Below are positions 11,116 through 21,829 of a DNA stretch of 64,000 bases, one piece after another. Numbering within the stretch: the stretch's first letter is position 1; each line of letters opens with the position of its first letter. A model generated the notes under the pieces. That model did no database searches and had not been told where the DNA came from. It saw nothing but the letters and a program-made list of their open reading frames with translations. Where the stretch lies: assembly GCA_949128115.1 (NCBI GenBank), contig OX421967.1, forward strand, positions 6,128,070-6,192,069, read 5' to 3'. Made by a program: the position numbers and the translations under genes. This DNA is from Anaspis maculata. Lineage: Eukaryota > Arthropoda > Insecta > Coleoptera > Scraptiidae.

Positions 11116-11554
11116 CAGGGTGGCCCAACGAAAACGAAACAGAAATTTTAGGGCACTTGACCTTATTTGTTTGTATTCTGTAACATGTTTATTAGACGGA
11201 CATGAGCCCCGTCATGGGTTCGACAACTTCGAGCCAGCCTCCTAGTAGAAGGGGCTGTAACCCTCCAAAAACACAGAAACTAGCATCATCTCGAAAAATT
11301 TGCATCGAATCAAAAAAAAAATCAACACCGCTAGAAAGACAATTGAACCAGCTTTGAAATGATGTATCACTCGACCCCAATTGTCGTTTAAAATTTTCGA
11401 AGGGGCTGTCACCCAGACTACGGGGGTGAAGCTCCACGGTTGAATTCATAGCAGTTGAACGTCCCCCTTGAAACAAAGTTGACCGGGCTTATTTCGAAAA
11501 AATGAGGGCGAACGCCCGAAAATCTGTCTGTTTCGTTTTCAATGGGCCACCCTG
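11116..11554. mobile_element. 439-bp TA-flanked miniature inverted-repeat element
   Basis: The termini are CAGGGTGGCCCA at the left and TGGGCCACCCTG at the right. The inverted repeats extend inward about 35 bases with a few mismatches (AACGAAACAGA against TCTGTTTCGTT). TA flanks each end (11114-11115 and 11555-11556), the target duplication of Tc1/mariner-type elements. The interior is richer in GC and includes an open frame on the minus strand (11192-11476, 94 codons) with no transposase motif I recognise. It is non-autonomous, and lies in the last Eph intron. Confidence 0.8.
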
Positions 11555-11579
11555 TATTAATAAATACGTAAATAAACAC

Positions 11580-13560
11580 TTTTCAATATTAAAATATTTG
11601 GTACGTGTTATTGAATACTTTTTCTGGAAGAGCAAAAGTATTCAGTATTTGAATACTTACTCTATTTTGTATTTGAAGAAATATTTGTGAATACTTCATA
11701 AAATACTTTGACTGTATGTATTCAAATACTTTGTGAATGACATTTATAAAATCTTTGAGAAAAATATTTTCAAATATTTTCCCAATGATGCTTTCTAGTA
11801 TTCGAATAATACTCAATACACTTTTCCAGAAGCAAAAGTATTCATTCATTAACTCAAATACTCTTCAAACAAGTATTCAGTATTTGAAAAAATATTTGTA
11901 ATAAAATACTTCTATTGGAATACTCCCTAAATAGGTGCTATTTGGATATTTAAAAAAGTCTTTAAATACTTTGGCATTGTTGACAATATACTTTGTAAAA
12001 AACAAAAATATTCAAATATTTTGTAGAAGTTTTTAACCGAATATTCAAACATCAGAATAATTGAAATACTCAATGAAAGTATTTTGATGTTCCGAAATCT
12101 GTCTTCATAATGTGATGGTATTGAAGAGTATTTAGATATTTATTATTCAGGATATATTGTAAATACTCCATAAAATACTTTCGCTCCATTTGAATACTTT
12201 GTGGAAGGCACTTACTGAATTCTTGCGAAAAATATTTTTAAATACTTCGCAAATAATACGTTTTAGTATTCAGATAACAAATACTCGGTATATTTTTCCA
12301 GAAGGAGCAAAATTACTCAAATACTCTTCAAACAAGTTATCAATTTAAAAAAAAAAAATTGTAAATATGATATTCATATATTATTTAACACTTTTGCAGA
12401 TATGACAAAAGTAATATTTACTTGAATACTCTCCAACAAGTATTTAGTGTTTGAAAAAAATCTTCGTATACATTATACTTCATGAAATCCTTTTCTTATA
12501 ATACTTTTTGAACAGGTGCTACTCGAGTATTTCAAAAAAATATTTAAATACTTCGGCGTTCGATACAATATACGATATTATTCGAATATTTTGTAGAAGT
12601 TATTTGAATACTTTGGGAGTATTTAAATATTGGAACGATTGAAGTATTGAAAATATTCTGATTGATCGGACTTGGCTTTCATCAATTATTGATAGTATTG
12701 AAGAGTAGTTATATATTTATTGTTGAGGGAATATTTGAAAATACTTCAATAAATACTTTTGTTTAAATACTCCCTGAAGTGCTATTTCATTATTTAAAAA
12801 AGTACCCAAATACTATGGCGTTGTTTAGAACATACTTTGCCAACTTGAATTTTTTTGAGTATTTTGCAGGAGTTATTTGAACACTCTCAAAGTATTCGAA
12901 TATTGGATTGATTCAAATATCGACAATATTCTGATTGTTCAGACTTGACCTTCATCAATTGTTGATAGTATTGAAGAGTATTTAGAGATTTATTGCTGAG
13001 GAAATATTTGTGAATACTTCAATAAATACTTTTGCTTAAATACTCCCTGAATACATAAGTGCTATTTTATTATTTAAAAAAGTACCCAAATACTATGGCG
13101 TTTTTTAGAACATACCTTGCCAACTCAAATTTTTTGAGTATTTTGTAGGAGTTATTTGAATACTCTCCAAGTATTTAAATATTGAAAATATTCTGATTGT
13201 TCGAACTTGGATTTGGTATTTAGATATTTATTGTTGAAGAAATATGTGTAGATACTTCATTAAATACTTTTGTTTGAATACTCCCTGAACGAGTGCTATT
13301 TTATCATTTAAGAAAGTACCCAAATACTTTAGCGTTGTTTAGAACATACTTTGACAACTTGAAAATATTTAAATATTTTGTAGAAGTTATTTGAATATTT
13401 TAGGAGTATTTGAATATTGGAACGATTCAAATATTCAAAACATTTATCAACTTCATCAATCAATGAATAGTATTAAAAAGTATTTAAATATTTATTATTC
13501 AGAAATTTTTTGTGAATACTCCATAAAATACTTTTGTTTAAATACTCTCTGAATAAGTGC
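11580..13560. repeat. AGTATTTGAATACT-type short-period satellite
   Basis: About 2 kb is dominated by variants of AGTATTTGAATACT, AATACTTTTG and AAATACTTCATAAAATACTT, giving dense AT-rich palindromic words. Longer sub-blocks repeat: a stretch near 12700-12860 (TTGATAGTATTGAAGAGTA, later CCCAAATACTATGGCGTT) recurs near 12960-13110, and with decay near 13215-13330. It lies inside the last Eph intron. No gene is seen. Confidence 0.8.
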
Positions 13561-13569
13561 TATTTTACA

Positions 13570-14960
13570 TAGCGTCACTTCGAGCTGATGCTTTTAGAAA
13601 CTGAAACTGCTAGACTGAAGGTAAGTTTACATGAGATATGTAGACTAAAGTCAAGTTTACACGATAAAACCAAGCCCAGCAATGTCCACGAGTAAATTTG
13701 GAAGTGCAAGCGAGACTTCAGTGAGAATACATTTGCCCCAAGCGCGTCACTTTTGGCCAAGCCGCTAGATTGAAGCTGAATTTACAGCTCATGAAACTGC
13801 TAGACTTAAGATGATTTTACACGAGATAAGTAGACTAAACTCAACTTTACACGATAAAATCCAGCTCTGCAATACCAGTAAAGTTGAAAGTGCAAGCGTG
13901 GCTTTAGTCTAAATATTTGCCCATAGCGCGTCAATTTGGGCTAGTACTTTTGTTTTAACTGCTAGATGGAAGCTTCGTTTACAGCATAAATCTGCTGGAC
14001 TAAAGATTAGTTTACATGAGATAACTTAAGTCAAGTTTACACGATAAAATCGAGCCCTGCAATAGCCGCCAGTCGATTATAAAGTGCAAGCGGGGCTTAA
14101 GTCTGAATACATTTGCCCCAAGTGCATCACTTTCGGCTAGTACTTTTGTCTTGCCTGAAATTGCTAGACTGGAGCTCAGTTTACAGCATAAAACTGCTAG
14201 ATTAAAGATGATTTCACACGAGAGATATGTAGACTAAGGCTCAAGTTTACACGATTAAATCGAGCTCTGCAATACCAGCAAATTTGAAAGTGCAAGCGAG
14301 GCTTTAGTCTAAATACATTTGCCCCTAGCGTGTCACTTTTGGCCAGTACTTTTGTCCAAATTGCTAGAATGAGCTGAGTTCACAGCCTAAAACTGCTAGA
14401 CTAAAGACAAGTTTACACGCGATATGTAGACTAAGGCCAAGTTTGAAAAATAAAATCGTGCAATGTCCACTAGCAAATTTGAAAGTGCAAGCGAGGCTTT
14501 AAAATACATTTACCCTTGGCGCGTCACTTTGGGCTAGTAGTTTTAGTCAAGCTGCTAGACTGAATCTGAGTTTACAGCATGAAACTGCTAGACTAAAGAT
14601 TAATTTACACGAGATATGTAGACTGAAGCCAAGTTTGAACGATAAAATCGTGAAATGTTCACTGGCAAATTTGAAAGTGCAAGCAAGGCTTTAGTTTAAA
14701 CACATTTGCCCATAGCGCGTCACTTTTGGCTGGTAATTTTGTACAAATTGCTGAACTAAAGCTGAGTTTACAGCATAAAACTGCTAGATTAAAGATGATT
14801 TTACACGCTGCATGTTGGACTAAAGCTAAGTTGACACGACAAAATCAAGCCCTGCGATGAACACCAGTCAATTTAGAAGTGAAAGCGAGGCATTAGCCTA
14901 GATGAATTTCCTTGTATTGCGTCACTATTAGCTAGTGCTGTTTTACCAACTGCTACACTG
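13570..14960. repeat. ~195-bp tandem satellite, about seven units
   Basis: The landmark TGTAGACTAAAG and relatives recur near 13640, 13831, 14025, 14227, 14425, 14616 and 14815. Each is followed by AAGTTTACACGATAAAATC, then TTTGAAAGTGCAAGCGAGGC and a GCGCGTCACTTTTGGC block. Spacing is about 190-207 bp. It is contiguous with the preceding AT array in the last Eph intron. Confidence 0.8.
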
Positions 14961-15009
14961 AAGCTTAGTTTATTTCGATTTTTCTGGATTGCGAATCAGG
15001 AATTTTTGG

Positions 15010-15790
15010 AAGTCAGAAACAAAACGTGCTTGCAAAGAGCTTCAACCAGAGGTGCCACTCGATGGGGTTCACAACAAATGCTTATGAGAAACGTCAAAGT
15101 TTGACAGTGACATTTGACTATTTGACATGACACTGTCAGATGCATGACAGCTTTGACACTTATATGCACTTGTTACAAACCAATTCGAGTGACACCTCTA
15201 ATGAAAGCTCTCTCCGAGTACGTTTTACTTCTGATCGTCTTGTTTTTAAATTTCAGTTTTGCCGGCTATGATTTTGAATAAACCAAAGCCATGACGCCAG
15301 GTCCAAAAACTCTGAATCAGAACGAAAAATACTGGTCGAGAGCTTTCATTAGAGGTGCCGCTCGGTATGGCTTGTAAAAAGTGCCTTTGACAGTCTGTCA
15401 AATGTCACTGTGATAGTTTTGACACTTGACATACGCAATTGTTACAAACCATTTCGAGTGACACCTCTAATGAAAGCTCTCTCCGGGTACGTTTCACTTC
15501 GGACTAAATTGTTTCGGAATGTCACTTTTGCCGGCTATAATTTTGGATAAGTCGAAGCCATGACGCCAGTTTCAAAAATTCTGAATTAGAACGAAAAGTA
15601 CTCGTCGAGAACTTTCATTAGAGGTGCCGCTCGGTATGAGTCGGGAAAAGTGGCTCAAATAGTCTGTCAAATGTCACTGTGACAGCTCTGACACTTGACG
15701 TAGGCACTTGTTACAAACTATTTCGAGTGACACCTCTAATGAAAGCTCTTTTCGAGTACGTTTCATTTTTGATTATCTTGTTGGTTTTAG
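15010..15790. repeat. AGGTGNCACTCG dyad satellite, three units
   Basis: Forward cores (AGAGGTGCCACTCGATGG or GCCGCTCGGTATG) lie near 15050, 15350 and 15630. Each pairs with a reverse core (CGAGTGACACCTCTAATGAA) near 15189, 15453 and 15727. The spacers are rich in TGACAG, TGTCA and TTGACA. Each unit can fold as a hairpin with arms of roughly 35-40 bases. Confidence 0.85.
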
Positions 15791-15879
15791 TTGCGTGAAA
15801 AAAAAGCTGGGAGCGTCTGTGCCCAAGCTTCACTCTTTCTAAAAGCACTACTGGAGGCCCGATAGTTATTCATAAGAAT

Positions 15880-15885
15880 TTTATT
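15880..15885 (-). promoter_or_regulatory. Eph: Candidate poly(A) signal for the SAM-less Eph transcript
   Basis: AATAAA on the minus strand, about 220 bases past the stop codon of the alternative terminal exon (16105). It fits a 3' end for that isoform, placed just before the satellite array begins. Confidence 0.4.
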
Positions 15886-16104
15886 AGTCTTAGTATCAGT
15901 TGGCAACGCGAAAAGCACCAAACTCAAACGGTTCAAAATCTCTAAACATTACAAACGGGATTCTATTTTTTACTCTTTACTACTACACCCATCTACTGCC
16001 TACTGCCGCTACTACTGGAAACAAGAACTGAAAACCCAAGACAAATAAAAACGAAAACAATACCTTAAAGTGTGCAATCAACCAAAAAGCTTGTTTAAAG
16101 ATAT

Positions 16105-16684
16105 TTACACGATGTTAAAAGTGACCCAAGCGCCCTCTTTAGTAGCAGTTGAAGTAGTGTGCGTGACACGTGAATGGCTAGTACCAATTGTTCCGTCTAC
16201 GTCATCGTCATCACCGTCCCTGTTCTCTCGCCAGCCTGAGCTTCCCTCGCCCGAATTTCCAACCGGCTCTCTGCCTCCCCTAGCCGTCGCCGTCATCTCG
16301 AACGAGTTTTCCCGAACGTCGTCGCAACGATCCTGCCCGAACCGTCCGGTGGCGTGTTCGAATCCGTAAAACGGATCGATCATGTGATCGCGCATCAGGA
16401 TCACGTCGGGCAGGCCGTAGTACGAGCTGGATCTGTTACGGTACTGGTCGAAATTGGCGCCGTTGCTGTTCGGCTGGTGCTGTTCGAAATACAGGGGAGG
16501 TTCGCGATAAATCAGACTGGGCGGCTGGTTGGAGGGGTGATAGAAAAAGTTATCGGTTATCGTCGACACGGTCGAAGCGGGATAGCCGAAATGCTGAGGA
16601 TGATAGCGCTGTTGCTGCTGCTGGACCTGGTAATTCTGAGGGCGGTGTTGCGTTTCGGGCTGTTGCCAGCTATATTGCGGTGTG
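16105..16684 (-). CDS. Eph: Alternative Eph 3' terminal exon without SAM domain
   Basis: The exon starts after a TTCGTTAG acceptor, only 199 bases below the donor at 16883. It enters in phase 2 exactly as the SAM exon does and stays open for 192 codons to TAA. Its GC-rich, codon-like composition stands out from flanking introns. The product is a low-complexity tail: a Gln-rich segment (QVQQQQQRYHPQHF), Pro/Tyr-rich stretches (YREPPLYFEQHQP), a Gly/Arg/Ser part, an acidic DGDDDDVDG run, then AWVTFNIV-stop. No SAM, SH2 or other folded domain is recognisable. Tyrosines in YREPP and YYGLP contexts might be phosphorylated (inference). I read it as a mutually exclusive last exon. An internal donor leading on to the SAM exon cannot be excluded. 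Confidence 0.75.
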
Positions 16685-16883
16685 CTAACGAAAACAAAAC
16701 AAAAAAAAAACAAAATGAAGGCTAAAAGCTAATGTGTGTGTGAGATACTCGCATGTGAGGTTATTAAAACAAAAAATGCACAAGCGCAACAAGCAAACAA
16801 GCGTGCGTGGATTGAGTAAATTGAAACCAAAAACTTACGAATTAACAAATCGAAAACGAAACTTGAAAGTTGGAAGAACTCAC

Positions 16884-17042
16884 CGATTTTGGGCAATTTT
16901 TCGCAGAGTATCCGGTACCCTGATGAGCTTGTCCAGTGTTTTGACGATCGACTGGAACGTCGGTCTGTGCGTCCGTTCCTTCTGCCAGCAGTCCAGCATC
17001 AGCTGGTAGATGGCTTCGGGGCAGTCCATGGGCGCTGGGAGC
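16884..17042 (-). CDS. Eph: Eph exon: kinase C-lobe end
   Basis: Spliced from the exon at 17970, with R split across the junction (AG|G), the frame reads [20 protein letters not shown], then [15 protein letters not shown] and RKIAQNR. This is the last part of the kinase C-lobe and matches the conserved Eph ending (CWQKER-RP-F). The donor is GTGAGT at 16883. The acceptor tract before 17042 is a run of pyrimidines on the minus strand. The exon ends in phase 2 and can join either last exon. Confidence 0.95.
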
Positions 17043-17099
17043 CTTTAAAACGAGTTTTTTTTTTGTATTTATTCCATTCCAAATGGTCGATTTTAAAAA

Positions 17100-17830
17100 T
17101 TACTGCGGCCGATCGAAAGTACTCGTCGAGAGCTTTTTCCAGAGGTGCCACTCGATAGGGTTATGAAAAACCAAAATTTTGACGTTTGCCGATGGTTTTG
17201 AAAATGTCATATTTTTCGAAACTGTGAAATCAATCGGAGCTATGCCGAGTGACACATCGTTGAAAAGCTCGTTACAAGCCCTGTTCGTTGAAGCCGTCAA
17301 GCTTGAGTTTCATCAAAAAAATTTCGAGATCAAGCGAATATCTGCTAGCATAGATGGAATTTTCAAAAAATTCATATGGCAGCGTGTAGTATTCGTCAAA
17401 TGCTTCACTTAGAGGTGTCACTCGATACAGTTACAAAAAACCAAAATTGTGACGTTTGAGGATGGTTTTGAAAATGTCACATTTTTCGAAACTGTGGAAT
17501 GGATCGGAGCTATGCCGAGTGACACATCGTCGTGAAGCTTGTTACAAGCACTGTTCGTTCGAGCCGTCAAGTTTGAGTTTCATCAAAAAGTTTTCAAGCT
17601 CTGGCAAATTTCTGCTAGCGGAGGAGGAATTTTCAAAAAAATTATGCGGCAACGTGTAGTATTCGTCAAGTGCTTTCCTAAAAGGTGTCACTCGACACAG
17701 TTACGGAATGCAGAATTTTCAACATATTCGGCATTTTTTGAAAATGTCACTTTTTTTCGAAAATACAAAATCAACGGAATCATATTGAGTGACACCTCTC
17801 AGAAGAGCTACTGCCGCGTACTACTCATTT
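17100..17830. repeat. AGGTGNCACTCG dyad satellite, three units of 270 bp
   Basis: Forward cores lie near 17142, 17412 and 17682, and reverse cores near 17246, 17516 and 17788. The array fills most of the 927-bp intron between the last two kinase exons. The spacers contain TTTGACGTTTG and GAAAATGTCA. Confidence 0.85.
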
Positions 17831-17969
17831 TTTGCGTCAGTTTACAAATTTAGCACTCGCACCAACTGCAATTAATCAAAAACTCTTGAGAATATTGCTC
17901 TGGCATTCTGATATTGAATTATCATGTTGAATACCTGCAGGAGAAATAAAAAAAAACGATGGTAAATAC

Positions 17970-18148
17970 CTGTATCCCTTTTCTATGCTCTTGATGACGT
18001 CCTGATTGGACCAGTTCCAGTAGGGTCGTTCGCCGTACGACATGACCTCCCAGCAAACGATGCCCATCGACCACACGTCGCTGGCCGACGTGAACTTGCG
18101 GAAGGCTATGGCTTCGGGAGCGGTCCATCTCACGGGTATTTTGCCACC
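17970..18148 (-). CDS. Eph: Eph exon: kinase activation segment end and C-lobe
   Basis: The exon follows GTGTGTAG and opens [20 protein letters not shown], the P+1 loop and APE motif. It continues [39 protein letters not shown]. These are hallmark Eph kinase residues: the Asp of SDVWS and the RW pair of VRWTAPE. It ends in phase 2 before a GTATTT donor at 17969. Confidence 0.96.
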
Positions 18149-19196
<1,048 letters not shown>

Positions 19197-19279
19197 TTAC
19201 CGACGAAATCCATCGAAACGCCAAAATTTCGGGCGTAAATCCAAAACGAATCGCCGCACGTCGAAAACACTACCGCAGT

Positions 19280-20230
19280 CGCATTCGCAGTGCTCGATTT
19301 AGTAGGAAAAGACACGTCACTTGTCCTTTTCAAAAAAGTCAAAAATTTCGGCGGCTGTCAAAAAAACCCAAAAACGTCGAATTTGTTTTTTTTTTAAAAA
19401 GCATGTGCGGTATCGTTTCCTACTGAATCAAGCATAAGGAAAACGAATTTGAAGTTGATTTTTACGTCACGTGATTTTTACTTGACTATAACTTGAACAG
19501 TATCAAGCTGCATCAGCTTGACGTGAAAATGAATACCATAACTGCATTTTCCGAGCTTGATTTAGTAAGAAACGATATGCAACTCACCTCAATCAAAATT
19601 TTGATTTTTTCAAAAACCGTCGAACAAGGTTCAAACGTCAAATTTGATTTTTTCCCAAAAAAGCGAGTGAGGAATCGTTTCCTACAAAATCAAGCTCAAG
19701 AAAACCGATTTTGATAGTGATTTTCACGTCACGTTATCTTTACTAGATTCTACTTGCACCATCTCAAGTTACGGCAACATGACGTGGAAATGATGACCAT
19801 AATTGCATTTCTCGTGCTCGAGTTAGTAAAAAACGATGTGCAGCTCACTCCGATCAAAAATTTGATTTTTTCAAAAACTGTCAAAAATGTTTCAAAACGT
19901 CAATTGATTTTTTTTAGAAAAAGCAAGTGAGGTATTCTACTGAATCAAGCATGAGAAAATGGTTTGTGATGTTGATTTTTACGTCATGTGATTTTTACTA
20001 GATTCTACTTGAACCAGCTTAAGTTGCGACAACATGTCGTGGAAATTGAAACCATAATTGCATTTCTCGTGCTCGATTTAATGGGAAACGATATGCAACT
20101 TGCATTGATCGGAATTTTGAAATTTTCGAAAACTGTCAAAAACGTTTCAAAATGTCAAAACTTGACTTTTTTGGAGAGTGCAAGCGGGGCATCGTTTCCG
20201 ACTAAATCGAAGATGGGCAACGCGATTATG
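19280..20230. repeat. AAACGATAC-core dyad satellite in Eph intron
   Basis: Forward cores (GATTTAGTAGGAAAAGACAC, GATTTAGTAAGAAACGATAT and similar) lie near 19297, 19559, 19820 and 20077. Reverse cores (GGTATCGTTTCCTACT) lie near 19409, 19673, 19930 (partial) and 20190. Spacers hold GTCAAAAACGTTTCAAAACGTC-type words. This fills most of the 1.2-kb intron inside the kinase. Confidence 0.85.
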
Positions 20231-20374
20231 CAATTTATTTCGACGTCAAACGAACCGTACAAGCCACGCGAGTGAAATTCGGTGGCGGTATCGATTTTAT
20301 TTGAGAAAATGTCTATTTTATGTGAACACGAAGAGTGAATGTCGATTTTTAGTGGATATGAAACGAGAACGTAC

Positions 20375-20625
20375 TCTCAAGAACGTGTCCAGAGACCCGT
20401 TTTCCATGTACTCCGTGATGATCATCACGGGATTGGACTTGGTGACGACGCCTTGGAGGAAAATGACGTTTGGATGTTCGAACTGGCCCATTATCGAGGC
20501 CTCGGTCAGGAAGTCGTTCCTGGCCTTGTCCAGCGAACCGGCTTTCAGCGTTTTTATGGCCACGTCGATGTCGACGCCGTTCATTTTCAGCTTTCCTTTG
20601 CACACGTCGCCGAATTCGCCTCCGC
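20375..20625 (-). CDS. Eph: Eph exon: kinase N-lobe
   Basis: Joined to the upstream exon as I-I-G|G, it gives the glycine loop [15 protein letters not shown]. Then come the ATP-binding lysine (VAIKTLKAG), the helix-C glutamate ([15 protein letters not shown]), and the hinge with a Thr gatekeeper ([17 protein letters not shown]). Spacing is normal for Eph kinases. The acceptor is TGTCCAG. The donor is GTACGT at 20374. It ends in phase 0. Confidence 0.97.
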
Positions 20626-20722
20626 CTGGACAGAGTTCAGAATTAATTTTATTCAATTTCAATTTAATTATTTATTTCTAGCTTATAGAATTATATGAAG
20701 TAGATTAAAGTAAAGAAATTAC

Positions 20723-20863
20723 CAATGATGGCCTCGATGGTTATGTAGCTGGCGTCGATTTCCCTGGCGAATTCTCTGACCGCCTGGTTCGGATCTTCGT
20801 ACGTGTGCGGGTCAATGTACGTCCTTGACGAGCCGCTTATGCCGGTAAACAGCGGCGTAGTCA
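20723..20863 (-). CDS. Eph: Eph exon: juxtamembrane segment with regulatory tyrosines
   Basis: This 141-base exon, phase 1 at both ends, opens [14 protein letters not shown] and continues [31 protein letters not shown]. The two tyrosines in [11 protein letters not shown] are the conserved autophosphorylation sites. Unphosphorylated, they hold Eph kinases inactive; phosphorylated, they bind SH2 adaptors. The acceptor is TTTGTAG. The donor is GTAATT. Confidence 0.96.
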
Positions 20864-21056
20864 CTACAAATCGCAATTATATCAACTTTTCATAATTATT
20901 CTGTTACATTTCATGATAAAGACTGATCATGGATGACAAGAACCAAAATTACAGATAAGTTTCATTAGTTGAACAACATGTAGAATATTTAGAAAAATGC
21001 AGAAAAAATATTGGAAAAAATTGAGAACGAAAAATAAACAAAAACAAAAAAATTAC

Positions 21057-21104
21057 CATTAGTATGGGTAGTAACAATAGGAGGATTGTCCAAGCTATGA
21101 TGAA
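21057..21104 (-). CDS. Eph: Candidate 48-nt cassette exon in the juxtamembrane region
   Basis: A 16-codon exon lies between TTTTTAG and GGTAATTT, phase 1 at both ends, so it can be included or skipped without changing frame. It would insert HHSLDNPPIVTTHTN just before VTTPLF. The polypyrimidine tract upstream is good. It lies in the region that is poorly conserved and variably spliced among Eph receptors, and similarity to known proteins cannot be judged by eye. Confidence 0.6.
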
Positions 21105-21214
21105 CTAAAAACAAAACAAAAACGTTTACATACACTAACGAAAAAAACAAATACAAAAAAAAATAAAAAAGTGAACAATGATCGTACATAGAACACTAAA
21201 ACAACACAACTTAC

Positions 21215-21232
21215 TGTAAGTCACTACCAGTC
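21215..21232 (-). CDS. Eph: Candidate 18-nt microexon in the juxtamembrane region
   Basis: Eighteen bases lie between a pyrimidine-rich CGACTAG acceptor and a perfect GTAAGT donor, phase 1 at both ends. They encode GLVVTY after the end of the transmembrane exon (RNGE). All combinations with the 48-nt cassette stay in frame. Support is splice-site quality and frame only. Confidence 0.45.
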
Positions 21233-21475
21233 CTAGTCGAAAAGGGTTAGCGTGAAATTTATTTATTCAATAGTTAGTGCCATCTATGGGTATTACATAG
21301 AAGTATTTAGGGGGTGTAAGGGGGATTCGTTTCGATTTTTTTTCTAAAGAAAAAGGACTATTTAAGCCAAGTGCTTTGTGCTAATTTTAAAGTTATTCCA
21401 GAAGCTTTAGTATCAAATAATGGTTAGCTTCAAGTTTTAACTGGAGCCTAGACGCTCGAACAAAAATATAAATAC

Positions 21476-21658
21476 CTTCTCCGTTACGGTACTCCAAAGT
21501 ATCACAGTCGCTGGGTTGCTTCTTGTTGCACTCGTCATTCGACCTCGACTTGAACAACACAACCGTCCAAATGATTACCACAACCGTGACGACGACCACG
21601 GCGACTATGCCGCCAGCTATCAGCTGATACCTCAGGCCTTCTTCGTCTCCAACATACG
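21476..21658 (-). CDS. Eph: Eph exon: transmembrane helix
   Basis: The exon follows ATTTTTAG in phase 1 and reads YVGDEEGLRYQLIAGG, then a hydrophobic run IVAVVVVTVVVIIWTVVLF, closed by the basic stop-transfer KSRSN. It continues with a short cytoplasmic CNKKQPSDCDTLEYRNGE. It thus covers the end of the second FN3 linker, the single membrane pass and the first juxtamembrane residues. The donor is GTATTT at 21475. Confidence 0.93.
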
Positions 21659-21829
21659 CTAAAAATAAAATCTTATATCAAGAAAATTGTTCAAAAGCAA
21701 ATGTGTTGAGAAAAAAAATGAATACAAATGGTTTATTATAAGAATTCGTGTAAGTCACAGTTGTTTGTGTACACATTTTTGAAAATACTGGCTTGAAGAC
21801 TAGAAATTTTCAAGAACCATCAAGAGAGA

